Of a stretch of 64,000 nucleotides of DNA, positions 53,872 to 62,979 are shown piece by piece. The notes under the pieces are model-generated. The model ran no database searches, had not been told where the DNA came from, and saw nothing but the letters and a program-made list of their open reading frames with translations. The position numbers were made by a program, and so were the translations under genes. Source of the DNA: Curvivirga sp965219885 (GTDB lineage: Bacteria; Pseudomonadota; Alphaproteobacteria; UBA8366; Aestuariispiraceae); the NCBI RefSeq assembly GCF_965219885.1, contig NZ_CBDCOT010000008.1, forward strand, positions 310,001 to 374,000, in the 5' to 3' direction. Numbering within the stretch: the stretch's first letter is position 1; every line of letters starts with the position of its first letter.

Positions 53872-54864
53872 ATGCGTCCAATAGCCATAACAATGGGAGA
53901 CCCTTCTGGTATCAGCGGAGAGTTAAGTCTCAAAGCTTGGCTCAAATTGAAAGACCAACCAACACCTTTTTATTGTTTGGATAATATTAATCGCCTTCGG
54001 AACGTTAATGATTATATTGACTTAGATGTGCCAATTCATCCTATTCAAGATCCGAGTGAAGCAATTGATCTTTTTAAAAACGCTCTTCCTGTTTTGGATA
54101 TACCTCTAAAAGAAGAAGCTATCTTTGGTAAGTTAAATTCGGCCAATGGACAGACCGTTTTGGATTCAATTTCTATTGCAGTTCAACATACCATTCAGGG
54201 AAAAGCTGCTGCGGTAGTCACCAATCCTATTCACAAGGCAGCACTATATGAAGTCGGGTTTGCATACCCCGGTCATACTGAATATTTAGCGGCGCTAGGT
54301 GGTGAAAATAAACCATCTATTATGATGTTAGCTTGTGACAGTTTACGTGTTATTCCTGTCACTATTCATCAATCCTTAAAAACAGCTATTGATGACCTAA
54401 CAACAGAGAAAATTATCTATACAGCTGAAATTGCTCACAAAGCGCTGAAGGACCTGTATGATATCAACGAGCCGCGCCTAGCAATATCAGGCCTCAATCC
54501 ACATGCAGGTGAAAGTGGGAAAATGGGCCATGAGGATGAGGAAATAATCGCACCTGCAATTACCTCACTTAAAAACAAAGGCATTAATGCTTTTGGCCCT
54601 CTTCCCGCTGATACAATGTTCCATGCAGAAGCTCGCGCAAACTATGACCTTGCGATCTGTATGTATCATGACCAAGCGCTTATACCTATTAAAACGCTCG
54701 ATTTTCATGGTGGTGTAAATGTGACACTTGGACTTCCATTTATCCGCACGTCACCAGATCATGGAACCGCACTGGATATCGCAGGGAAAGGCATTGCCAA
54801 TCCATCTAGCTTTATTAATGCAATCAAGATGGCCTATACTATGGCCAAAGCTCAACAGAAATAA
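53872..54864 (+). CDS. pdxA: 4-hydroxythreonine-4-phosphate dehydrogenase
   Basis: NAD-dependent enzyme of pyridoxal 5'-phosphate synthesis (330 residues). It opens with PIAITMGDPSGISGE and has metal ligands in YPGHTEYLA, PADTMFHAEAR and CMYHDQALIPIK. The ATG at 53872 with AAGAG 8 nt upstream is the start; a longer frame overlapping surA from a GTG is unlikely. rsmA follows after 11 bp. Confidence 0.96.
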   Translation: MRPIAITMGDPSGISGELSLKAWLKLKDQPTPFYCLDNINRLRNVNDYIDLDVPIHPIQDPSEAIDLFKNALPVLDIPLKEEAIFGKLNSANGQTVLDSISIAVQHTIQGKAAAVVTNPIHKAALYEVGFAYPGHTEYLAALGGENKPSIMMLACDSLRVIPVTIHQSLKTAIDDLTTEKIIYTAEIAHKALKDLYDINEPRLAISGLNPHAGESGKMGHEDEEIIAPAITSLKNKGINAFGPLPADTMFHAEARANYDLAICMYHDQALIPIKTLDFHGGVNVTLGLPFIRTSPDHGTALDIAGKGIANPSSFINAIKMAYTMAKAQQK

Positions 54865-54875
54865 GAAATAACAAT

Positions 54876-55721
54876 ATGACTGACACAGTTGATGATCTTC
54901 CTCCTCTACGAGAGGTAATTTCTAATCACGGGCTATCTGCGCAAAAAAAGTTTGGTCAAAATTTCCTGTTTGATCTGAATTTAACACGTAAAATTGCCCG
55001 TTGTGCAGCTCCTCTTAATGAAGGGTGTGTCATTGAGGTAGGACCCGGTCCCGGCGGTTTAACACGTGCATTACTCCTTGAGGGAACACAAAATCTTTAT
55101 GCGATAGAAAAAGATGACCGTACACGCGATATCTTGTCAGAAATTAATAAGGCATCTGGTGGTCGTTTACACGTCATCGAAGGAGATGCTCTTGAAGTAG
55201 ATATTCCAAGTTTAGGCGAAGCACCGCGACGTATTGTTGCAAATCTTCCTTATAATGTTGCAACACCTTTACTTATTAGCTGGTTGAAAAATGCCCATGC
55301 CTTTAAGCAAATGACCCTTATGTTCCAAAAGGAAGTGGCAGAACGTATTGTCGCAACTGAGAATGATAAAAACTATTCACGTTTAGCAGTACTCGCCAAT
55401 TGGTGTTGTGATACTCGTTTAGAATTTATTTTACCTGCGCGCGCCTTTACGCCACCGCCGAAAGTGGAATCTGCTGTCGTTAGCTTACGATCACTTGCAG
55501 AGCCAAGATATCCCTGCACAATTGATACATTGGAGACGGTCACAGCCGCAGCCTTCAATCAACGCCGTAAAATGCTACGTCGTTCTTTAAAGTTATTAAA
55601 TATCGATGTAGAAGCCTTGCTAACAGAAGCAGGAATTGATCCGACAATTCGTGCTGAGAACGTATCGCTTGAAGAATTTTGCACGCTTGCAAGAATTTAT
55701 GAGGAAATGAAAAAGGCCTGA
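54876..55721 (+). CDS. rsmA: 16S rRNA (adenine-1518/1519-N6)-dimethyltransferase
   Basis: KsgA-type enzyme that dimethylates two adenines near the 3' end of 16S rRNA. The 281-residue protein has KKFGQNFLFD at the start, SAM loop VIEVGPGPGGLTRALL, and the catalytic NLPYNVATPLL. Its stop codon lies inside the stem of a bidirectional terminator. Confidence 0.97.
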   Translation: MTDTVDDLPPLREVISNHGLSAQKKFGQNFLFDLNLTRKIARCAAPLNEGCVIEVGPGPGGLTRALLLEGTQNLYAIEKDDRTRDILSEINKASGGRLHVIEGDALEVDIPSLGEAPRRIVANLPYNVATPLLISWLKNAHAFKQMTLMFQKEVAERIVATENDKNYSRLAVLANWCCDTRLEFILPARAFTPPPKVESAVVSLRSLAEPRYPCTIDTLETVTAAAFNQRRKMLRRSLKLLNIDVEALLTEAGIDPTIRAENVSLEEFCTLARIYEEMKKA

Positions 55722-55736
55722 GATTATCTCAGGCCT
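55709..55736. terminator. Bidirectional terminator between rsmA and gmk
   Basis: A perfect 10-bp stem (AGGCCTGAGA, 55714-55723, with TCTCAGGCCT, 55727-55736) and 3-nt loop. On the minus strand five T residues follow directly, so it mainly ends the gmk transcript; the plus-strand T tract is weaker. Confidence 0.85.
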
Positions 55737-55745
55737 GAATTCTTT

Positions 55746-56390
55746 CTATACTTCGTGGCGTAGACGTTTCACGAAATCCCCAAGTCCGACTTGGCGAGTA
55801 CGTTTTAAACGTTCCGATGTTAAAATAGAACGCACCTGTGTAATACTTTCCGGTAAATTGTAATTTACAATCACCCAATCATATTCAGGATAATGGCTCA
55901 TTTCATCAGATGCTTTTGCCATACGCTTAGCTACAACTTCAGCAGTATCTTGGGCGCGAGAATGAAGGCGACGTTCCAACTCTTGTACAGATGGTGGAAG
56001 AATAAAAATTCTAACTAAATCTTTTTCCGCATGATCTGACAATTGCTGGGTTCCTTGCCAATCGATATCAAACATCACGTCTTTGCCAGCTTCTAAAGCA
56101 TCCATAACTGGTTTTTTAGGAGTGCCATAGTAATTGTCGAACACTTTTGCATGCTCTAACAATTCACCACGATTTGCCATCAAGTTAAATTCCGTTTTAT
56201 CGACAAAATGATAATCCGTACCGGCCACTTCACCTGGACGTTTTGCGCGTGTTGTTGCAGAGACAGATAACTGAATATCTGGATCCGTTGCTAGAATCTC
56301 ACGTGCAATTGTTGATTTTCCCGCTCCTGATGGCGAAGATAATACTAACATCAAGCCACGGCGATTAATTTTCATAGCGTCGTTACTCAT
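55746..56390 (-). CDS. gmk: Guanylate kinase
   Basis: Phosphorylates GMP to GDP (214 residues). P-loop SSPSGAGKSTIARE, GMP-binding TTRAKRPGEVAGTDYHF, and DIDWQGTQQL are clear. It lies 27 bp after yicC, the usual pairing, and ends at a terminator. Confidence 0.97.
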   Translation of the reverse strand: MSNDAMKINRRGLMLVLSSPSGAGKSTIAREILATDPDIQLSVSATTRAKRPGEVAGTDYHFVDKTEFNLMANRGELLEHAKVFDNYYGTPKKPVMDALEAGKDVMFDIDWQGTQQLSDHAEKDLVRIFILPPSVQELERRLHSRAQDTAEVVAKRMAKASDEMSHYPEYDWVIVNYNLPESITQVRSILTSERLKRTRQVGLGDFVKRLRHEV

Positions 56391-56417
56391 ATTTTCCTCT
56401 ATCCAAAGTTTGTGTTT

Positions 56418-57290
56418 TTATTCAACATTTGCTGCTTGTTCGCGCAATTGATCAATCGTTGCTTTTAATTCCAAACCTGTTTGAGTTAGTTGTATATCTG
56501 CAGATTTTGAACATAGAGTGTTCGCTTCGCGATTAAACTCTTGGCATAGAAAGTCTAATTTACGGCCAATAACGGCTCCTTGTGATAAAAGATCACCACA
56601 TGCCTTAATATGCGCGTTTAAACGATCAATCTCTTCACGTACATCGGCCTTTACCGCTAATAACGCAGCTTCCTGTGACAATCGTTCTTCTGTTATATCA
56701 TCTCGTTTAGAAAGCAATTCAGTGATTTGTCCATCTATCTTTTGACGGATCGCATCAGGTTGTGCCCCCGCCGAAGCTGTCGCGTCCAAAACCAACTGAG
56801 AAATACGTTCTAAATGGGTTTCAAGCATATCCTTAGTGCGAGCTCCCTCTTCCAAGCGATGTGCTTTCAAAGATTGTAATGCTTCATTTAATGACTGAAT
56901 AATTTCCTGTTGAAGAGTTTTATCATTAGCAGCATCAGACTTTTCATCAGATTGCTCCAATACGCCACGTACGTTTAACAAACGATCAACACGCGGTTCT
57001 TCACCCAGTTCCTTACATGTTTCTACCAACTGAGTTAATAGTGTTTTATTAATCTCAACCAACTGTTGTCCAGCAACAGGCTTTAAATCCAAATTTACCG
57101 AAACAGATCCGCGTTTGAATGTTTTTTGTACAGCTGCACGTACGATCGGATCTAATCGTTCCCAGCCTGATGGGATACGAAGGCGTAAATCCAACCCCTT
57201 ACTATTTACAGAACGTAATTCCCACGCCCATTGAAACTTATCATTTTGCCCGGATATACGAGCAAAGCCTGTCATGCTTTGTAAGCCCAT
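56418..57290 (-). CDS. yicC: YicC family endoribonuclease
   Basis: A 290-residue YicC/YloC protein. It starts with MTGFAR and has KRGSVSVNLDL in the N-terminal half and the C-terminal DUF1732 part with RKLDFLCQEFNREANTLCSK. E. coli YicC has been reported as an RNase acting on small RNAs. In relatives this gene follows mltG; here an opposite-strand SDR gene separates them. Confidence 0.94.
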   Translation of the reverse strand: MGLQSMTGFARISGQNDKFQWAWELRSVNSKGLDLRLRIPSGWERLDPIVRAAVQKTFKRGSVSVNLDLKPVAGQQLVEINKTLLTQLVETCKELGEEPRVDRLLNVRGVLEQSDEKSDAANDKTLQQEIIQSLNEALQSLKAHRLEEGARTKDMLETHLERISQLVLDATASAGAQPDAIRQKIDGQITELLSKRDDITEERLSQEAALLAVKADVREEIDRLNAHIKACGDLLSQGAVIGRKLDFLCQEFNREANTLCSKSADIQLTQTGLELKATIDQLREQAANVE

Positions 57291-57372
57291 AAGACGGCCT
57301 TTCTTTTAATTTCAGTAGCATCATGTATAAACAAGCTTGCGAATGACAACAACCGCCTTACTTGGATAGCAG

Positions 57373-58134
57373 ATGAAAAATCCTAAAAAACATATCCTGA
57401 TTACCGGTGCAAGCAGTGGTATAGGGGCTGCGATTGCCCAAAATTATGCCAAAGATGGTCACATCCTTTATCTATCAGGTAGAAACAAAGATCGTTTATC
57501 TGAAATCGGAGAGATTTGCGAATCATTAGGGGCATACGTGAATACAAAAGTCATCGACGTGACGGATCAAATGCAAATGCGAGGCTGGATATCCTCCCTC
57601 TCACATCTAGATATTGTTATCGCAAATGCAGGCATTGCTATCGGGGACATATCCCCCCGTGATCATGACTATGAGGATACAGCCCGAACAATTTTTGATG
57701 TAAATTTAAATGGTGTATTAAACACCATACACCCTGCGATAGATCTGATGAGAGCAAAAGGTGGATCAATATCTGTCGTAAGTTCCCTTGCAGGATATAG
57801 AGGCCTCCCCACCGCCCCTGCTTATTCTGCTTCTAAGGCAGCTGTTAAGGCCTATGCAGAAGCTCTATCACCAAGTTTAAAGTCAATCGATATTCATTTA
57901 TCCGTAGTTTTTCCGGGTTTTGTAAAATCACGAATTACCGATCGAAACAAATTTCCGATGCCTTTCTTTATGACGGCCGAAAAGGCTTCTGACATTATAA
58001 CAAGCAGAATTGAAGCTAAGAAAACGATCATTGCATTTCCATGGCAGATGCGCTTGATCAGCTGGTTCTTCCGCACCTTGCCAAGCGGTTGGGCATTAAA
58101 GATATTGAGCCTATCCAAAGAAGAGAAAGGGTAA
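57373..58134 (+). CDS. SDR family NAD(P)-dependent oxidoreductase
   Basis: A 253-residue classical short-chain dehydrogenase. Cofactor motif TGASSGIG at residues 11-18, NAG in VIANAGIAIG, and catalytic YSASK in the middle. The C-terminal end (about 214-250, FPWQMRLISWFF and onward) is hydrophobic and may bind the membrane. Substrate unknown. It is alone on the plus strand inside the fab-mltG-yicC-gmk cluster, ending 2 bp from convergent mltG. Confidence 0.9.
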   Translation: MKNPKKHILITGASSGIGAAIAQNYAKDGHILYLSGRNKDRLSEIGEICESLGAYVNTKVIDVTDQMQMRGWISSLSHLDIVIANAGIAIGDISPRDHDYEDTARTIFDVNLNGVLNTIHPAIDLMRAKGGSISVVSSLAGYRGLPTAPAYSASKAAVKAYAEALSPSLKSIDIHLSVVFPGFVKSRITDRNKFPMPFFMTAEKASDIITSRIEAKKTIIAFPWQMRLISWFFRTLPSGWALKILSLSKEEKG

Positions 58135-58136
58135 CT

Positions 58137-59126
58137 TTAGTTCTGTTGTTGTTTTTTGAATTTCCGCCATGCTGCAACATTTCGGTTATGCTCTTTCAAA
58201 GTCTTAGCAAAAGCATGGCCGCCAGATCCATCAGCAACAAAGTATAAATAGTCCGTTTGTAACGGGTTCAAAACAGCCTTAATCGAATCCAAACCGGGGT
58301 TCCCAATAGGGCCTGGAGGTAAACCCTTAATAACATATGTATTATAAGGATGATCCACCTTCCAATCCTGTCGTGTCAGACTGCGTCCTAAAGGTTTTAA
58401 ACCTTCGGTCAGGGCATAGATAACCGTTGGATCGGATTGTAATCGCATTCCTTTTTTAAGGCGATTGACGAAAACTGATGCGACTTGTGGGCGTTCTGCG
58501 CCAACAGCTGTTTCTTTTTCAACGATAGAAGCGAGTATCAAAACCTCATCCCATGTTTTATAGGGTAGTTCATGAAGGCGAGCAGACTGCATCAATTTAG
58601 CACGAGATTGTTCCAAAGATATCCGCATACGCCCAAGAATGTCTTCACGTGTATCCCCTAAGTTATAATGATATGTTTCAGGTAGCAGGCTTCCCTGCTT
58701 TGGCATTTCTGAGACATCACCTTTAAGCGCCTCTTCAGCATATAAAAGATCAACGATTTCCCGACTAGTAAGCCCTTCCGGGATTGTAATTGATCTGACA
58801 ACCGTATCATTACTGCTCAAATGCGCTAGAATGTCAGGAATATTCATTCCTGGTGTAAATCTATACTCCCCGGCTTTTAGAAGCTTATGGGCGCCACTAA
58901 GACGAGCCTGTAAGGTAAAATATCTTTCGTCATGGATTACGTTTGCTTCTTGCAAAGCTTGCCCAATAGCACGAACGCCTTGTCCACGTGGCACAATAAC
59001 GGTCACGTCTTCCATCAAAGGACCGACTTCATGGATTTTTGCATCCACATAAAGATAGACGCCACCGAGCCCTAGCCCGATAGCGCCTAATAAAATAGTT
59101 AAAAGGATCAGGAGTTTCTTTTTCAT
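58137..59126 (-). CDS. mltG: Endolytic transglycosylase MltG
   Basis: Membrane-anchored lytic transglycosylase that trims nascent glycan strands (329 residues). One N-terminal helix (LLILLTILLGAIGLGLGGVYL), a LysM-like part, and the YceG catalytic domain with the Glu in ASIVEKETAVGAERPQVASVF and LQSDPTVIYAL. It follows fabF by 23 bp, a widespread arrangement. Confidence 0.95.
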   Translation of the reverse strand: MKKKLLILLTILLGAIGLGLGGVYLYVDAKIHEVGPLMEDVTVIVPRGQGVRAIGQALQEANVIHDERYFTLQARLSGAHKLLKAGEYRFTPGMNIPDILAHLSSNDTVVRSITIPEGLTSREIVDLLYAEEALKGDVSEMPKQGSLLPETYHYNLGDTREDILGRMRISLEQSRAKLMQSARLHELPYKTWDEVLILASIVEKETAVGAERPQVASVFVNRLKKGMRLQSDPTVIYALTEGLKPLGRSLTRQDWKVDHPYNTYVIKGLPPGPIGNPGLDSIKAVLNPLQTDYLYFVADGSGGHAFAKTLKEHNRNVAAWRKFKKQQQN

Positions 59127-59149
59127 TAAAACTCGATCCTCAAATGCAC

Positions 59150-60412
59150 TTATACTTTACCCATAACGAGAGACGCATTGGTGCCACCGAAACCAAAGCT
59201 ATTGGAAATCGCTACATCCACATCACGTTCTTGTGCTGTATGTGGCACAAGGTTCATATCACAACCTTCCGAAGGATTATGTAGGTTCAATGTCGGAGGG
59301 CAAACACCAGTTTCAATTGCTTTTAAGGCAAATATCGCTTCAACCGCACCAGCGGCACCTAACAAGTGACCAATAGAAGATTTGGTAGAAGACATGGCTG
59401 CATTCATAGCATGATCACCAAGTAAACGTTTCACTGCACCATGTTCAATTTCATCGCCTAATGGTGTGGATGTTCCATGTGCATTGATGTAATCGATGCT
59501 GTCTGCGTTTTTACCAGCATTGCGAAGTGCCGCTTCCATCGCACGATACCCACCGTTACCGTCGGATGCAGGTGCTGTTACATGATAAGCGTCACCAGAC
59601 ATACCATAACCAAGTACTTCACCGTAAATTTTTGCACCACGTGCTTTGGCATGTTCGTATTCTTCCAGAACAACAACACCTGCACCTTCACCCATCACGA
59701 AACCATCACGGCCTTGATCCCAAGGGCGAGACCCTTCTTCAGGCGAATCGTTATAACTTGTGGATAATGCGCGTGCAGAAGCAAAACCAGCAATACCAAT
59801 ACGACTAATTGCAGATTCAGCACCACCAGCGATCATTACATCAGCATCGCCATATTCGATCATACGAGATGCATCACCGATTGCATGTGTACCTGTTGCA
59901 CAAGCTGTCACTACAGAATGGTTCGGACCACGGAAGCCATATTTAATTGATAGATATCCACTTACCAAGTTAATCAGGTTAGCAGGAATAAAAAACGGAC
60001 TAATACGACGCGGGCCACGTTCGTTCAATAGAGTTGTACCATCAGCAATACCAGGTAAGCCACCAATACCGGAACCAATCATAACGCCTGTACGATTAAG
60101 ATCTTCTTCTTCTGTTGGCATCCATCCAGAATCTTGCACAGCCTGAATACCCGCAGCCATACCAAAGGTGATGAATGTATCCATTTTGCGTTGTTCTTTT
60201 TTATCAACAAAAGAATCAACATCAAATGTACCATTGCTTCCATCACCACGTGGAACTACGCCTGCGATCTGACATGGCATGTCAGAGAGGTCCATATGTT
60301 CTACTTTGCGTAAGCCTGACTTACCATTGGTAATAGAATTCCATACATGATCGATACCACTGCCAAGCGGAGAAACAATCCCTAAACCAGTTACAACAAC
60401 GCGTCTTTTCAT
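59150..60412 (-). CDS. fabF: Beta-ketoacyl-ACP synthase II
   Basis: Condensing enzyme of fatty-acid elongation (420 residues). The Cys-His-His catalytic set is present: C171 in VVTACATGTHA, H312 in NAHGTSTPLGD and H349 in KSSIGHLLGAAG. It is separated from acpP by 249 bp with a terminator, so it has its own promoter. mltG follows. Confidence 0.98.
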   Translation of the reverse strand: MKRRVVVTGLGIVSPLGSGIDHVWNSITNGKSGLRKVEHMDLSDMPCQIAGVVPRGDGSNGTFDVDSFVDKKEQRKMDTFITFGMAAGIQAVQDSGWMPTEEEDLNRTGVMIGSGIGGLPGIADGTTLLNERGPRRISPFFIPANLINLVSGYLSIKYGFRGPNHSVVTACATGTHAIGDASRMIEYGDADVMIAGGAESAISRIGIAGFASARALSTSYNDSPEEGSRPWDQGRDGFVMGEGAGVVVLEEYEHAKARGAKIYGEVLGYGMSGDAYHVTAPASDGNGGYRAMEAALRNAGKNADSIDYINAHGTSTPLGDEIEHGAVKRLLGDHAMNAAMSSTKSSIGHLLGAAGAVEAIFALKAIETGVCPPTLNLHNPSEGCDMNLVPHTAQERDVDVAISNSFGFGGTNASLVMGKV

Positions 60413-60528
60413 TTTCGCTTCACTTTATTGATCTTTAAATAGTCTGAAACATGATTTTATAGAATAATCATCTTAAAGGGAAAAGTATAGAAACAGCCCT
60501 TTTTGATGAAATTTTTGTGATATTGACC

Positions 60529-60547
60529 TGATTCCTGTCTAGAATCA
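60529..60547. promoter_or_regulatory. Inverted repeat upstream of fabF
   Basis: TGATTC (60529-60534) and GAATCA (60542-60547) flank a 7-bp spacer in the 249-bp region between acpP and fabF, about 115 bp before the fabF start. A candidate operator; no known regulator site is recognised. Confidence 0.3.
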
Positions 60548-60597
60548 AATCTGCCAATCAAACCATATTACATCACAAAAATATATTTAGAAAACTG

Positions 60598-60633
60598 AAA
60601 CGGCGCGTCAAGGTTTTCACCGACGCGCCGTTT
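60598..60633 (-). terminator. Terminator after acpP
   Basis: A perfect 12-bp GC-rich stem (AAACGGCGCGTC with GACGCGCCGTTT) and 12-nt loop, followed on the minus strand by TTTCAGTTTTC. It lies 29 bp after the acpP stop. Confidence 0.85.
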
Positions 60634-60661
60634 AAACAGTATCGAAAACGATTAGGTCAAA

Positions 60662-60898
60662 TTAACCTTGGTTTTCGGAGATGAATTTAACTGCATCACC
60701 AACTGTTTGGATGTTCTCAGCAGCATCATCAGGAATCTCGCAACCGAATTCTTCTTCGAAAGCCATTACCAATTCAACTGTGTCCAAGCTGTCTGCACCC
60801 AAGTCGTCGATGAAGCTAGCAGCTTCTGTAACCTTGGCTTCATCTGCGCCCAAGTGATCAACTACGATTTTCTTTACGCGTTCTGCAACGTCGCTCAT
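60662..60898 (-). CDS. acpP: Acyl carrier protein
   Basis: A 78-residue acidic four-helix carrier. The phosphopantetheine attachment Ser37 lies in the canonical GADSLDTVELVMAFEEEFG region. The start at 60898 gives the standard length; an upstream in-frame extension has no support. AAGGAT precedes it. It is transcribed after fabG, with a small leader hairpin (TTGGG/CCCAA, 60925-60940), and ends in a strong terminator, fitting its high expression. Confidence 0.98.
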   Translation of the reverse strand: MSDVAERVKKIVVDHLGADEAKVTEAASFIDDLGADSLDTVELVMAFEEEFGCEIPDDAAENIQTVGDAVKFISENQG

Positions 60899-61082
60899 GA
60901 ACCTAATCCTTACTCTTCTATAGTTTGGGCAAAATCCCAAGGTGATAAAATTAATTCCGTCTGCCTTACAATGTTTCAAATTCATGAAACTGCAGTCGAC
61001 AGCGCGGGTGTTTAGCATAGAAGATCGAAACTGACCAGACCTTTAAGACAAAAAAATTCAGCCAGCTTCAATCACCTAATAC

Positions 61083-61820
61083 CTAGATCATCGCCATGCC
61101 ACCATTCACATGTAATGTTTGACCTGTCATATATGCAGCTTCTTCAGAAGCAAGATATACAACGGAAGATGCGATTTCATCTACAGTACCCATACGGCCC
61201 GCAGGAATCTGCGCATTAATCTTCGCTTGTTGGTCTTCATTCAATGCATCTGTCATTGGTGTGGCAATGAAACCAGGCGCGACGCAGTTTACAGTGATTC
61301 CCCGTGTTGCAACCTCTTGTGCCAAAGATTTTGACATACCAATCATACCAGCTTTAGATGCAGCATAGTTTGTTTGGCCTGGGTTACCTGTGACCCCAAC
61401 GATAGAAGTAATACCAACGATTCGGCCATAACGGCGTTTCATCATGCCTCGAAGACAAGCTTGTGATAGCTTGAAAGCGGCTTTCAAATTGACATCCAAT
61501 ACAGAATCCCAATCTTCATCTTTAAGACGCATTGCAAGGTTGTCACGAGTTAAACCTGCATTATTTACCAAGATATCGATAGCGCCCATTGCTTCTTCGG
61601 CATCTTTTGCCAATTGCACAACGGATTCCATGTCAGACAAGTTCGCAGGTGTGACAAAAGCGCGTTCACCCAACTCAGCTTTCAATGCTTCTAATGGCTC
61701 CACACGTGTACCGGACAAAGCAACAGTTGCTCCTTGTGCATGAAGGGCTTTAGCGATGGAATTACCAATACCACCGGATGCACCTGTTACAAGGGCACAT
61801 TTACCTTTTAAATCAAACAT
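61083..61820 (-). CDS. fabG: 3-oxoacyl-ACP reductase
   Basis: NADPH-dependent SDR of fatty-acid synthesis (245 residues). Cofactor motif TGASGGIG, catalytic S139, Y152 and K156 (NYAASKAG), and the C-terminal YMTGQTLHVNGGMAMI. I start at 61820 because AGGGGA precedes that ATG; an ATG nine codons earlier is the alternative. Lies between fabD and acpP. Confidence 0.97.
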   Translation of the reverse strand: MFDLKGKCALVTGASGGIGNSIAKALHAQGATVALSGTRVEPLEALKAELGERAFVTPANLSDMESVVQLAKDAEEAMGAIDILVNNAGLTRDNLAMRLKDEDWDSVLDVNLKAAFKLSQACLRGMMKRRYGRIVGITSIVGVTGNPGQTNYAASKAGMIGMSKSLAQEVATRGITVNCVAPGFIATPMTDALNEDQQAKINAQIPAGRMGTVDEIASSVVYLASEEAAYMTGQTLHVNGGMAMI

Positions 61821-61861
61821 ATTCTTTCCCCTATTCTTAAGGTTCAAAGGTAATTACAAAA

Positions 61862-62803
61862 TTATAAACTATTTAAAAACGCTTCAACGTCAGCAGGTGT
61901 TCCAACATTCACACCAGTCATATCGCGCTCAATACGGCGAACAAGGCCGCTTAGGACTTTACCTGCCCCAACTTCGACCAACTGCTCAACACCTTGATTT
62001 TTCATATAAGATACTGATTCACGCCAACGCACACGACCACAGACCTGCTCTACAAGTAAGTCGCGAATACGAGACGGATCAATGATTTTTTCTGCAACGA
62101 CATTGGCAACCAATGGGACAGAAGGCGCTTGAATATCTGCAGATGCCAATGCCTCTGCCATCTTGTCTGCCGCAGGTTGCATCATTGCACAATGGAATGG
62201 TGCAGATACAGGTAATAAAACAGCGCGTTTTGCGCCTTTTTCCTTGGCAATCACCAAAGCACGCTCGATCGCGGCTTTCGCACCACTGAGAACAACCTGC
62301 CCCGGTGCATTATCATTTGCAGCTGTACAAACTTCACCTTGCGCAGCTTCAGCTGCAACAGCTTCAGCAGCATCTAAATCAAGACCAAGAACAGCTGCCA
62401 TCGCACCTTCACCTACAGGCACAGCTGCCTGCATGGATTGCCCGCGAAGCTTCAATAATTTCGCAGCGTCACTGATTGTCAAAGAACGTGCGGCTGCCAA
62501 TGCAGAATATTCACCTAAAGAATGTCCAGCCACCAAAGAACACATATCTGAAAGAGATTTACCACTTTCACTTTCCAAAACACGCAACGCAGCCAAACTA
62601 ACAGACATCAATGCAGGTTGAGCATTCTCAGTTAAAGTTAAATCTTCCCCGGGGCCTTCCCACATCAAACGAGAAAGATTTTGCTCCAAAGCCTCATCAA
62701 TTTCTTGGAAAACTTCACGTGCTGCCGGGAAAGCGTCTGCAAGTTCTTTACCCATTCCAACCGCTTGAGATCCCTGACCGGGAAATACAAATGCAGATGT
62801 CAT
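61862..62803 (-). CDS. fabD: Malonyl-CoA-ACP transacylase
   Basis: Loads malonyl groups onto ACP (313 residues). FPGQGSQAVGMG at the start, nucleophile S95 in GHSLGEYSAL, and His in SAPFHCAMM. AAGGA stands 9 nt before the ATG. First gene of fabD-fabG-acpP-fabF; 176 bp separate it from the unknown gene upstream. Confidence 0.97.
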   Translation of the reverse strand: MTSAFVFPGQGSQAVGMGKELADAFPAAREVFQEIDEALEQNLSRLMWEGPGEDLTLTENAQPALMSVSLAALRVLESESGKSLSDMCSLVAGHSLGEYSALAAARSLTISDAAKLLKLRGQSMQAAVPVGEGAMAAVLGLDLDAAEAVAAEAAQGEVCTAANDNAPGQVVLSGAKAAIERALVIAKEKGAKRAVLLPVSAPFHCAMMQPAADKMAEALASADIQAPSVPLVANVVAEKIIDPSRIRDLLVEQVCGRVRWRESVSYMKNQGVEQLVEVGAGKVLSGLVRRIERDMTGVNVGTPADVEAFLNSL

Positions 62804-62979
62804 TTATACAAATCCTTTAATGGTAAATTTATTATTTAGATAACGTATTTCAATTGCTATCAACGCCTGACAAAGTGACAGGCCAATCTAGCCCGAAAGG
62901 ACCATGTGACAAGAGAAAAGTCAAGATTTCTGAGGGATTATCGAGATGATCCGTATTTAAAATAAGAAAACTGCGCTTC

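Noticed and set aside
60668..61015. Plus-strand frame antisense to acpP
   Set aside because: A mirror of the highly biased acpP codons; acpP itself is certain.
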